NCBI RefSeq assembly: GCF_030542965.1
Contig: NZ_JAUAOA010000010.1
Coordinates: forward strand, 1 to 64,000
Length of the DNA stretch: 64,000 nucleotides
Reading direction: 5' to 3'
Source of the DNA: Azotosporobacter soli
GTDB lineage: Bacteria > Bacillota > Negativicutes > SG130
The position numbers and the translations under genes were made by a program. A model generated the notes under the pieces. The model ran no database searches. It was not told the origin of the DNA and saw only the letters and a program-made list of their open reading frames with translations. Positions 27,068-33,880 of this stretch are shown here, piece by piece (positions within the stretch are counted from its first letter, which is position 1; every line of letters begins with the position of its first letter).

Positions 27068-27730
27068 TTAATCCAAAATATTCACGGTAATTCGTTGTCG
27101 CCCAAATTGAATCGCTTCTTCATGACTATCAAAAGCCAGATCAATTTTATTGCCTCGAATCGCTCCACCAGTATCGTCCGCAATAGCATAGCCATAACCA
27201 GGAATATACAATCTCGTCCCAAGCGGAATAACATTAGGATCAACCGCTACTAAACCTTTGCGCAGCAAGTTACCGCGGCAAGTATAATCCGAATTTCCCG
27301 CATCAAAGCGCGAATACGCTGAAGCACTCATAGTCAACGAGCGGCTGAACCGGCTCGTTGAAATACCCGAGGCCTCGCTCCGTTTCATTGTTGCCAATGT
27401 TTCTTTGCCAACAACGCCATCCGCAATCAGGTTATGGACCGTTTGAAAATCTCGCACCGCTTGCAGCGTGCCATTGCCAAAAATACCATCAATATCTCCA
27501 ACGTAAAATCCCATTTCCGCTAAAAGGCGCTGAACAATTTTAACTTCTTCTCCCCGCATCCCCAAACGAACAGTACCGTCATCCACAACTGTCGGTTGCG
27601 CTTGCACCGTTGATGTTTTCCCAACAGCTGCCGCTTTTACTTGTGATGTGGAAGAAGCCGCATCAGCGGAAGTCGAAACCGTTAGCACCAAACATGCAGC
27701 AAGCATACTGAGATAGGCGTTTTTTTTCAA
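27068..27730 (-). CDS. exported peptidoglycan-binding and 3D-domain protein (cell wall hydrolase-like)
   Basis: 220 residues. Signal peptide (MKKNAYLSMLAACLVLTVSTSADA), Ser/Thr/Ala/Val-rich linker, a PG_binding_1 repeat (LRLGMRGEEVKIVQRLLAEMGF-type, about 55-110), then a C-terminal 3D domain with the three conserved aspartates (VAVDPNVIPLGTRLYIPGYG; AIADDTGGAIRGNKIDLAF). 3D domains occur in lytic-transglycosylase-like wall enzymes related to MltA and Rpf/YocH. The TTG at 27730 is preferred because AGAGAGGTG lies eight bases upstream, while the GTG at 27739 overlaps that ribosome binding site. Controlled by a c-di-AMP riboswitch. Confidence 0.87.
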   Translation of the reverse strand: MKKNAYLSMLAACLVLTVSTSADAASSTSQVKAAAVGKTSTVQAQPTVVDDGTVRLGMRGEEVKIVQRLLAEMGFYVGDIDGIFGNGTLQAVRDFQTVHNLIADGVVGKETLATMKRSEASGISTSRFSRSLTMSASAYSRFDAGNSDYTCRGNLLRKGLVAVDPNVIPLGTRLYIPGYGYAIADDTGGAIRGNKIDLAFDSHEEAIQFGRQRITVNILD

Positions 27731-27751
27731 CAGAAACACACCTCTCTTTCT

Positions 27752-27876
27752 TTATCGCCTCCGGAGTTAGCTGACGGGTTCGGGCTAAAGAGAAGTAGTA
27801 GAAATTTGCCCTTTCGCGATGCGAATTCACCCCAATTATTGGTTCCCCCGTACCTTATCATAGGATTCGGCGTATT
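27752..27876 (-). promoter_or_regulatory. ydaO/yuaA-type cyclic di-AMP riboswitch
   Basis: The minus strand carries the conserved ydaO features: CGCCGAATCC at the 5' side, GGGTGAATTCGC in the middle, AGGGC pairing region, and the highly conserved 3' block CCCGAACCCGTCAGCTAAC followed by CCGGAGGCG that closes P1. The class binds c-di-AMP and commonly controls cell wall hydrolases and osmolyte or K+ transport genes; the downstream gene here is a wall enzyme. No intrinsic terminator is visible between the aptamer and the start codon, and the ribosome binding site begins about ten bases after P1. Confidence 0.93.
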
Positions 27877-27880
27877 CAAT

Positions 27881-27909
27881 ATTTTACTATATATTTTTTC
27901 ACAAGTCAA
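27881..27909 (-). promoter_or_regulatory. promoter of the c-di-AMP riboswitch transcript
   Basis: TTGACT (27904-27909), 17 bases, TAAAAT (27881-27886) on the minus strand, just upstream of the aptamer. Confidence 0.75.
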
Positions 27910-27939
27910 AAATCAACCCGACGACTTTCTCTTAAACAA

Positions 27940-29160
27940 TTATTGCGCCAGCCTCATCAACGCTTCCGTCATCACTTCAACAGCATTTTCAATTTCTGAA
28001 GACTCCACCAGTTGTTCATTAATGGTTCCTCTAACGGGCAAGACCAATAAGCCCGCACTACAAATCCGCGCCATATGCATCGCATTTTTCCCGGAAGCAT
28101 TTTCAAGTCGTTTGCATCTAATTCCTTTGACCTGGCATAAATCCTCTATCAATTCAATAATTGTTTCGGATAATCGCACCGCTCGATCTGCCGACAACAT
28201 TTCAATGCACACAGTCGTCTCTTCTTCCTCGGCGATCGTACTAATTGCATCTTTGACCTCCTGCAAACATTCAATAACACTTTCGCCATTTCGCCCGCAT
28301 ATTTCCGCCCACATTTCAACCTGTCCTGGAACCACATTGATTGCACCAGGAGAAACCTTCAGCTGCCCGATTGTTGCAATAATTCCTTCTCCCGAGTGTT
28401 CTTGTGCAATTTCCTGCACGGCGAGAATCATCTTTGCCGACGTCACCAACGCATCTTGACGTTCCTCTACCGGCGTAACGCCAGTATGAGCTGCCAAACC
28501 CTCTACCACAATTTTAAATCGAATCGGCGCTACGCCTTCTTCAACCATCCCTAATGACATGCCAACCTTTTCAAGAATACCGCCCTGTTCTATATTCACT
28601 TCTAAAAACGCTTTAATTTCACCTTTACTTCGTGTTGCGTTCGGAATATCCACCCACGCTAATTCAAATTCTTCAAAAGCATTTTTCAGATTTGTACCTG
28701 TCTCATCTTTCAATTTTTGCCAATTTCCAGGATCCGCAAGTCCAACCATCGCTTTACAGCCAATGGCCTCGAGGCCAAAACGACTAGGCTCTTCACCGGA
28801 AAACACGATCAATTCTACCGGATGACGCAGCTCACCTTGCTTAGCAGCAGCCTTAACTGCGGCAAGCGAACACAGCACCCCTAGCACCCCATCCAGTCTG
28901 CCCCCCTCTGGAACCGTGTCCAAGTGCGAACCGGTCGCAACTACCGCAGCACCACTATCGCGCCCTTCCAATCTGCCAATCAAATTTCCTGCTGCATCCA
29001 CACGCGTCTGCATGCCAATTTCTTGCATGAGTGATTCAATATGAAGACGAGCCGCTTTCTCTTCGGGCGAAAAAGCAAGCCGGCTGATTCCTTTGTTGCC
29101 TACACTAAATTCAGCTAACTTTTTCAATTCACGTTCAATCCAAAGCCATTCTCCAGCCAT
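27940..29160 (-). CDS. M20-family Zn amidohydrolase (allantoate amidohydrolase / N-carbamoyl-L-amino acid hydrolase type)
   Basis: 406-residue member of the hydantoinase/carbamoylase branch of M20 metallopeptidases, which hydrolyse N-carbamoyl amino acids, allantoate or ureidoglycine-like compounds. Metal-site motifs: TGSHLDTVPEGGRLDGVLGV (His and Asp ligands), SGEEPSRFG (Glu-Glu), and the lid/dimerisation domain with VEGLAAHTGVTPVEERQDAL. The exact substrate cannot be assigned; no hydantoinase or allantoinase gene is adjacent. ATG at 29160 is taken; a GTG at 29169 sits too close to AAAGG. Its transcript would run towards the riboswitch promoter without a clear terminator. Confidence 0.83.
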   Translation of the reverse strand: MAGEWLWIERELKKLAEFSVGNKGISRLAFSPEEKAARLHIESLMQEIGMQTRVDAAGNLIGRLEGRDSGAAVVATGSHLDTVPEGGRLDGVLGVLCSLAAVKAAAKQGELRHPVELIVFSGEEPSRFGLEAIGCKAMVGLADPGNWQKLKDETGTNLKNAFEEFELAWVDIPNATRSKGEIKAFLEVNIEQGGILEKVGMSLGMVEEGVAPIRFKIVVEGLAAHTGVTPVEERQDALVTSAKMILAVQEIAQEHSGEGIIATIGQLKVSPGAINVVPGQVEMWAEICGRNGESVIECLQEVKDAISTIAEEEETTVCIEMLSADRAVRLSETIIELIEDLCQVKGIRCKRLENASGKNAMHMARICSAGLLVLPVRGTINEQLVESSEIENAVEVMTEALMRLAQ

Positions 29161-29186
29161 CTCCGTCACCCTTTCTTATCAGTTTG

Positions 29187-29223
29187 CAAAAAGGCAAAAC
29201 AAGCTCTGCTGTTTTGCCTTTTA
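29187..29223 (-). terminator. terminator of the siroheme-type gene
   Basis: AAAAGGCAAAACA pairs with TGTTTTGCCTTTT around AGCTCTGC, three bases after the stop codon at 29226, with a T-run on the minus strand. Confidence 0.88.
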
Positions 29224-29225
29224 AC

Positions 29226-29897
29226 TCAACCGAGGATTGCCGCTTTCACAGATTCAAATCCGAGCCGCTCAATCATCATTCCCATTCGTTCATTTGTCTT
29301 AGCGTTTTTCTTGTAATAATCAACAATCTTATCTACAACTGCTATAACTTCTTCCTGAGGCACAGCATCCATGAGACGATCCGCAAGTCGTGGTTTCACG
29401 CCGGCATTGCCGCCGATAAAAATGCTATAACCCTTTGGTGTTCCCATCAGCCCAAGATCTTTGATCGCATTTTCACTGCAGGAATTCATGCAGCCGGATA
29501 CGCCAATTTTAAATTTTGACGGCAGTGCCATGCCATGATACCGTTCGTCAAGAGCTAGACCCAATGTTACGGCATCTTGTTGTGCCCGTTTGCAAAAATG
29601 AGTTGCCGGACAAATCTTAACGCTTCGTACACATAAACCAATCGCACTTCCCTTATCCATATCTAGTTCTGCCCACGCTGCATCAATTTGCGCTTCTTCG
29701 ATCCCCACAATGGCAATTCTTTGCGCACTAGTGACTTTTAACGCTTTCGCATTATACTTATCAGCAACATCAGCAATTTTTCTTAACACATTGGAATCTA
29801 AGATGATACCGCCCGGGATATGCGGCGCAATCGCAAATGTTTTTTTGTCCCGCTGCAGTATAGCCCCTTTTTCTAATAAATCCTTTTTAATTTCCAT
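29226..29897 (-). CDS. nitrite/sulfite reductase half-domain protein (siroheme/4Fe-4S type)
   Basis: 223-residue protein consisting of one ferredoxin-like half-domain (about 10-70, GAILQRDKKTFAIAPHIPGGII) and one siroheme-4Fe-4S domain with the ligand pattern CPATHFC (C-x5-C) and CMNSC (C-x3-C). Full assimilatory reductases have two such repeats and are about twice as long, so this is the short single-module type found in anaerobes, whose reaction is not settled. ATG at 29897 is fixed by GGAGG seven bases upstream. It has its own promoter and terminator. Confidence 0.83.
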   Translation of the reverse strand: MEIKKDLLEKGAILQRDKKTFAIAPHIPGGIILDSNVLRKIADVADKYNAKALKVTSAQRIAIVGIEEAQIDAAWAELDMDKGSAIGLCVRSVKICPATHFCKRAQQDAVTLGLALDERYHGMALPSKFKIGVSGCMNSCSENAIKDLGLMGTPKGYSIFIGGNAGVKPRLADRLMDAVPQEEVIAVVDKIVDYYKKNAKTNERMGMMIERLGFESVKAAILG

Positions 29898-29941
29898 AAC
29901 CAAACCTCCATCTCTCATCCTCTAAAACTATAACAAAAATA

Positions 29942-29970
29942 ATTGTATCAAATTGTTTTTGCTTCGTCAA
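29942..29970 (-). promoter_or_regulatory. promoter of the siroheme-type gene
   Basis: TTGACG (29965-29970), 17 bases, TACAAT (29942-29947) on the minus strand, about 45 bases before the start codon. Confidence 0.6.
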
Positions 29971-29995
29971 TAATTGTTATCTATTAGTTATCGCT

Positions 29996-30130
29996 TCATA
30001 TCGTGAGGAAAGATAGTATAACGACCACCAAAATGGCTCCTGCAACACAGCCGCCAATCATCATCGCCGTACGATTGACTTTATCCACTTCACTTCTCTG
30101 TATCGCTCTTTTTCCAATTGCTTTTGCCAT
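29996..30130 (-). CDS. small single-pass membrane protein, 44 residues
   Basis: A short open frame with a clear GGAGG nine bases before ATG. The product starts with a basic region (MAKAIGKRAIQRSEVDKVNR) and ends with one hydrophobic segment (MMIGGCVAGAILVVVILSFL). It fills the gap between the ferritin-like gene and the siroheme-type gene and stops 26 bases before that gene's promoter. No family recognised; the clean ribosome binding site and hydrophobic segment are the evidence for coding. Confidence 0.6.
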   Translation of the reverse strand: MAKAIGKRAIQRSEVDKVNRTAMMIGGCVAGAILVVVILSFLTI

Positions 30131-30262
30131 CTGATCGTTCCTCCTTTTCTTTCAGACCTCTATGCCTAGTTTAATTTACCATTTCCTCTGAAAGATCCTG
30201 CAACAACTAAAAACAAAACTATTATTTCGTTTATCTACTTCGCTTAGTAAAAAAGCGAATAG

Positions 30263-30306
30263 GAAAAACCGCCTCAATCGATATAACTCTTTTGAGACGG
30301 TTTTTC
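30263..30306 (-). terminator. terminator of the ferritin-like gene
   Basis: AAAACCGCCTCAA pairs with TTGAGACGGTTTT (one G-T type mismatch), two bases after the stop codon at 30308, with T-run on the minus strand. The stretch 30131-30262 shows no gene. Confidence 0.88.
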
Positions 30307-30307
30307 G

Positions 30308-30805
30308 TTATGCCCAACCTTTAATAATTTCACGCAGTTTAACTACATGCGTTTGTTCTTCTTCTTTGAGCTTACTGAAAATTTTCTTGGCCTTTTCAAA
30401 CTTAGACTGACGTGCAAGCTCGTCATAAAACAAAATAGAATCTTTTTCCGCCTGCAACGCTAATTTGAGTACCTCTTCTAAAGAATCCATTTTAGCAACG
30501 GCAGTCGCAGCCGTATCACTTGCAGGAAAAACATGTCCTTCAGCCAAGACCGTCAAGTAACGTGAAGATTCCTGATCAAACAAATACTCCGTATCCTGCG
30601 AACCATCTTGCGCTTTTATTTGTTCATACATAGACTTAAACGCCTCATAGTGAGCAACTTCCTCGTGTTTTAAAAACAAGAACAAATCCTTATGTTCTGG
30701 CTTTTGTGCATGCTCATACGCTTTTTGATAAAAAGCCATGCCGCGCGCCTCAATTTCCATCGCTATCCGTAATCCTTCTACATCGCTGAACAGTTTTTCT
30801 CTCAT
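30308..30805 (-). CDS. ferritin-like (rubrerythrin-type) diiron protein
   Basis: 165-residue helical bundle with two Glu + ExxH half-sites: MEIEARGMAFY with KHEEVAHYE, and LQAEKDSILFY with KEEEQTHVV. No rubredoxin domain. It is of the same broad class as the protein at 22719-23243 but not a close copy. It is divergent from thiol peroxidase across a 157-base gap with two Fur/PerR-like inverted repeats, which points to a role in peroxide or iron stress. Start ATG preceded by GGGCAGGCGAT, a weak ribosome binding site. Confidence 0.8.
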   Translation of the reverse strand: MREKLFSDVEGLRIAMEIEARGMAFYQKAYEHAQKPEHKDLFLFLKHEEVAHYEAFKSMYEQIKAQDGSQDTEYLFDQESSRYLTVLAEGHVFPASDTAATAVAKMDSLEEVLKLALQAEKDSILFYDELARQSKFEKAKKIFSKLKEEEQTHVVKLREIIKGWA

Positions 30806-30826
30806 AATATCGCCTGCCCTTCCATA

Positions 30827-30841
30827 TGATATTACTTATCA
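30827..30841. promoter_or_regulatory. Fur/PerR-like operator 1
   Basis: TGATATTACTTATCA, a 7-1-7 style inverted repeat with perfect TGATA/TATCA outer arms, 22 bases upstream of the ferritin-like gene. It resembles the Fur box TGATAATNATTATCA. No regulator gene is in the window, so the binding protein is inference. Confidence 0.45.
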
Positions 30842-30880
30842 TCTTTCGACGTGAATCGTCAAATTCCTTTGGGAATTAAT

Positions 30881-30895
30881 AAATAATAATTATCA
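30881..30895. promoter_or_regulatory. Fur/PerR-like operator 2
   Basis: AAATAATAATTATCA matches 12 of 14 fixed positions of the Fur 7-1-7 consensus. It abuts the -35 element of the tpx promoter, so binding there would block tpx transcription. Confidence 0.5.
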
Positions 30896-30924
30896 TTTAC
30901 TTTTTTTATTTATTATGCTACGAT
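30896..30924 (+). promoter_or_regulatory. candidate tpx promoter
   Basis: TTTACT (30896-30901), 17 bases, TACGAT (30919-30924), 38 bases before the tpx start. The region is very A+T-rich so alternatives exist. Confidence 0.45.
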
Positions 30925-30962
30925 AATTTATATAAAATATACCTAGGAGGTAGTGTTTAGTT

Positions 30963-31478
30963 ATGAATAAGCGTAATGGAATCGTAAAGTTCGGCGGCCA
31001 TCCCGTTACCCTGGTCGGCACTGAAGTTAAAATCGGTACTTCTGCACCAAATTTTACTGCTTTGAATACGGATTTGACTCCGTTTACTTTAGAAAGCACA
31101 GCCGGCCATATCCGTATCATCAGTGTCGTTCCATCTATCGACACCTCTGTGTGCGATATGCAAACACGTTGGTTCAATGAAGAAGCCGCAAAATTGCCAA
31201 ACGTGAAAATCATTTCTATCAGCGTTGATCTTCCTTTTGCTTTGAAAAAATATTGCGCCACACAAGGCATTGAAAATGTGCACACGGTTTCCGATCATAA
31301 GGATCTTAACTTCGGCCTAAATTATGGTTTTGTAATTGATGAATTCCGATTGCTTACCCGTGGCATTGTCGTCATCGACGCCGCCGGCATCGTCCGTCAT
31401 GTTGAATATGTGCCGAATGTTGGCGATCAACCGAATTACGAATCGGCTCTGCAAGCGGTTAAAGCTGCTCTTAAATAG
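30963..31478 (+). CDS. tpx: thiol peroxidase (2-Cys peroxiredoxin)
   Basis: Cytoplasmic Tpx-family peroxiredoxin, 171 residues, normal length. Peroxidatic cysteine in VVPSIDTSVCDMQT and resolving cysteine in LPFALKKYCATQGIENV, plus the closing YVPNVGDQPNYESAL motif typical of Tpx. Ribosome binding site TAGGAGG. It reduces alkyl hydroperoxides and hydrogen peroxide with thioredoxin. Probably co-regulated with the divergent ferritin-like gene. Confidence 0.96.
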   Translation: MNKRNGIVKFGGHPVTLVGTEVKIGTSAPNFTALNTDLTPFTLESTAGHIRIISVVPSIDTSVCDMQTRWFNEEAAKLPNVKIISISVDLPFALKKYCATQGIENVHTVSDHKDLNFGLNYGFVIDEFRLLTRGIVVIDAAGIVRHVEYVPNVGDQPNYESALQAVKAALK

Positions 31479-31537
31479 AAAAAACAGAAGAAGCCTGCAA
31501 AGCACTTCGTTGCTTTGCAGGCTTCTTCTGTTTTTTT
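31479..31537. terminator. bidirectional terminator between tpx and glutamine synthetase
   Basis: A very long stem: AAACAGAAGAAGCCTGCAAAG arms (about 24 base pairs) around ACTTCGT, flanked by A- and T-runs. It abuts both stop codons. Confidence 0.95.
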
Positions 31538-33434
31538 AAATCAAGTTACGTTTGTATTCTTGGTAAGCAATGATCAGCTGACCCATTTTTTCTGTCATAA
31601 GGATTTGCAATTCCGAGGCTTTCTCATAGTCGCAGCTAGTAATCGCATCTTTAATCTGCGTAAAAATCGATTTTTGCGCACCACTGTCTTTAGCAAGTTC
31701 ACTACGCAAAGATTGAACAGCCTTCCAGTTGGTTGCATCCACTTCATTGCCAGCATCGGCTAAGCTGCAAGCTTTGCAGCTTCTTACCACTTCAAGATTA
31801 TCCGGGATAATGCGAGTCAGAATTTCTGTTTTCCAGCGAACCAGTGCGCCTGCAACAAAAGCGTCAATAATAGCACTGCTGAATGCCTTGCTTGCCGTAA
31901 TCGCAGCTACTTTTTCCGGATATTGAGAAATTCCTTGCATGTTTTCCCAAACAGTAGCAGGTGGTTTACCAAACAAACGCGCCCGTTCCTCATCACTGTA
32001 ATCATCAAACACGTCATGCTCACTACGATACGCACGATTTTTGTCTAGATAGAATCCGGTCTCGCCAGCTTCCTTCGACAACTCAGCAAGCAACCCGTTC
32101 GTGTCCTTGCCCGATTCGACAGCTGCTTTTACGCCATCCAATACGGTCAGATAAATCGCCGCCAATGCAATGTATGTATTGGTGAACGGATTCGGTGAGC
32201 GCATTTCAAAACGCGTTGCGCGCGGATTGTTGATGTCTCGAACCAGACCGGCCAAAATTGTACGGTTACGCGAGGGGACTTCCGGAGTGTGTCCAAGCGA
32301 CGTAACGATGCAAACAGGCGCTTCAAAACCTGGCTTTAGACGATTCAACGAATCATTGGTCGAAGAAATGAACGGATTGACTACTTCGTAGTGCTTCAGA
32401 ACGCCCATAATTGCGCCATAACCAACTGCACTCAAGAAATCCTTTTTCATGTCTTCCGGCGAAAACAAGTTAACGACTTTGCCGGATTTTAATTTCGCTG
32501 CCAGACCGATGTGCGTGTGTTCGCCGTTGCCGGCAACGCCGATGATCGGTTTCGCTTTAAAATTGACCTCCAACCCGTTTGCACGGAAAACTTCTTTTAC
32601 GACAATTCGGGCTTGCAATTCATTGTCGGCCGTTTGCAAGCCGGTCGAGAATTTCCAGTCGATTTCGAGTTGTTCCATAACGTGACTCAGTCGACCGCCT
32701 TCATCAATTTGCGCTTTTACGCCGCCGACTTCCTTATGCCCCATTTCCGGCTCCAAACCGTACTTTTCAAGCATGATGACGGCTTGTTCCATCGCCGTCC
32801 GAACTTCGCCGCGCGTACGCTGCCAATATTGTTCCTGCATGACTTGTGATGCTGACAATTCGCCTACTTCCGCACGGTTAGCCGGAGTTTTTACCCAAAA
32901 TTCCAATTCTGTTGCCGACGTGAAGATGATGTCTTCGATTTCGCTGGCATCAATATGACTGAGACCGGCAACTTTGGGATTGCTTTTGAACAAGGCCATC
33001 AGCTCGTCCTTTGCATACGCCAAGCTGTCCGCCAACACAGCACGCGAGTCAACGCGCACGCCGTTATGAACCAAGAAGCATGGAATGCGCAGCGTGCCGA
33101 CCGGTTTGCCGGTTTCTTCATCGAAATGTTCATGATTGTAATCGACGAACCAGTTCACATCCATATCGGCCAGCATGTCCACTTTGGCATTGTTCAGCGT
33201 TGCAATGCCGGTCAGCACAACCGACGACCCGTCGGTTTGAACTGCGCCGCCATTGACAAAGGAATCCATGTCGTCTAGGAACAACGACATCGGGATTTTT
33301 TCATCCGTATCATTGCCTGCCAAGTCGATGCCGACCAGCGAAACGAATTTGATTTCGGAATGATTTTTTAACAACTCCACCAATTCTTGCTTTTGATATT
33401 TACCCGCCGGAACCAGATACAACAACTCACTCAT
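31536..33434 (-). CDS. glutamine synthetase, large form
   Basis: 632-residue glutamine synthetase with the catalytic beta-grasp and Gln-synt_C domains: metal-binding TSATELEFWV, the PMGHKEVGGVKAQ-like EMGHKEVGGVKAQ segment, the ATP-site GVAGNGEHTHIGLA and the late NRTILAGLVRD...RATRFEMRSPNPFTN block with the conserved Arg. It makes glutamine from glutamate, ammonia and ATP. It is longer than classical GlnA (about 440-470) and shorter than GlnN (about 700), with an extended C-terminus. ATG at 33434 follows GGAGGGG. It is transcribed behind an attenuator-like leader. Confidence 0.9.
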   Translation of the reverse strand: MSELLYLVPAGKYQKQELVELLKNHSEIKFVSLVGIDLAGNDTDEKIPMSLFLDDMDSFVNGGAVQTDGSSVVLTGIATLNNAKVDMLADMDVNWFVDYNHEHFDEETGKPVGTLRIPCFLVHNGVRVDSRAVLADSLAYAKDELMALFKSNPKVAGLSHIDASEIEDIIFTSATELEFWVKTPANRAEVGELSASQVMQEQYWQRTRGEVRTAMEQAVIMLEKYGLEPEMGHKEVGGVKAQIDEGGRLSHVMEQLEIDWKFSTGLQTADNELQARIVVKEVFRANGLEVNFKAKPIIGVAGNGEHTHIGLAAKLKSGKVVNLFSPEDMKKDFLSAVGYGAIMGVLKHYEVVNPFISSTNDSLNRLKPGFEAPVCIVTSLGHTPEVPSRNRTILAGLVRDINNPRATRFEMRSPNPFTNTYIALAAIYLTVLDGVKAAVESGKDTNGLLAELSKEAGETGFYLDKNRAYRSEHDVFDDYSDEERARLFGKPPATVWENMQGISQYPEKVAAITASKAFSSAIIDAFVAGALVRWKTEILTRIIPDNLEVVRSCKACSLADAGNEVDATNWKAVQSLRSELAKDSGAQKSIFTQIKDAITSCDYEKASELQILMTEKMGQLIIAYQEYKRNLI

Positions 33435-33480
33435 TACATACCCCTCCAGTTTAATTTTATGATGAAAATGAATTACCGCT

Positions 33481-33544
33481 GGAAAAACAGAGAACTCCCG
33501 TTGTCTCAACCAAGTTGGTGATACACGGGAGTCGCCATTGACTC
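33481..33544 (-). promoter_or_regulatory. attenuator with competing hexaloop hairpin upstream of glutamine synthetase
   Basis: On the minus strand, ACTCCCGT and ACGGGAGT (33494-33532) form a terminator stem with an inner ACC/GGT helix, followed by TCTCTGTTTTT. Just 5' is a hairpin GAGTC-AATGGC-GACTC (33529-33544) whose 3' arm overlaps the terminator by four bases, so the two cannot form together. The six-base loop has A at position 1 and G at position 4, as in RNAs bound by ANTAR antiterminators. Only one such hexaloop is obvious, whereas known ANTAR sites have two. Confidence 0.6.
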
Positions 33545-33567
33545 TAAATATTATTACTATGTTACGT

Positions 33568-33596
33568 ATTATAACTTTATCATAATCAATTGTCCA
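33568..33596 (-). promoter_or_regulatory. glutamine synthetase promoter
   Basis: TGGACA (33591-33596), 17 bases, perfect TATAAT (33568-33573) on the minus strand, giving a leader of about 125 bases. The remaining gap 33597-33832 is A+T-rich and shows nothing further that I can support. Confidence 0.75.
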
Positions 33597-33832
33597 GCAG
33601 TTTTTTTCATAAATCCATGTATACGTGTAACAAATTTTCTTATATTTCTCCTTTGATCGTACTTGGCTTTTGCAATGGCTGTCTTTTAACAGCGGACATC
33701 GTTTCTATAAAAATTAGCTGTCGATAGTTTTGTATTCATTATGCATATCTATGTGCGTTAATTATCAATCTAAGGCGATTTTTTGCGTCTTATTCGTTTT
33801 TTATTTCACACTAAAGTATGATAATATATTGT

Positions 33833-33855
33833 TTGAGTAGTTTGAAACTACTCAA
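33833..33855. repeat. perfect 23-bp palindrome before the asparaginase gene
   Basis: TTGAGTAGTTT, a central G, then AAACTACTCAA: perfect 11-base arms, 26 bases upstream of the asparaginase start and just after the TATGATAATATA region that may be its -10. It could be a dimeric repressor operator or a 5' untranslated hairpin. No poly-T follows, so it is not a terminator. Confidence 0.7.
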
Positions 33856-33880
33856 TATTCTAATTAAAGGAGTTGGTTTT

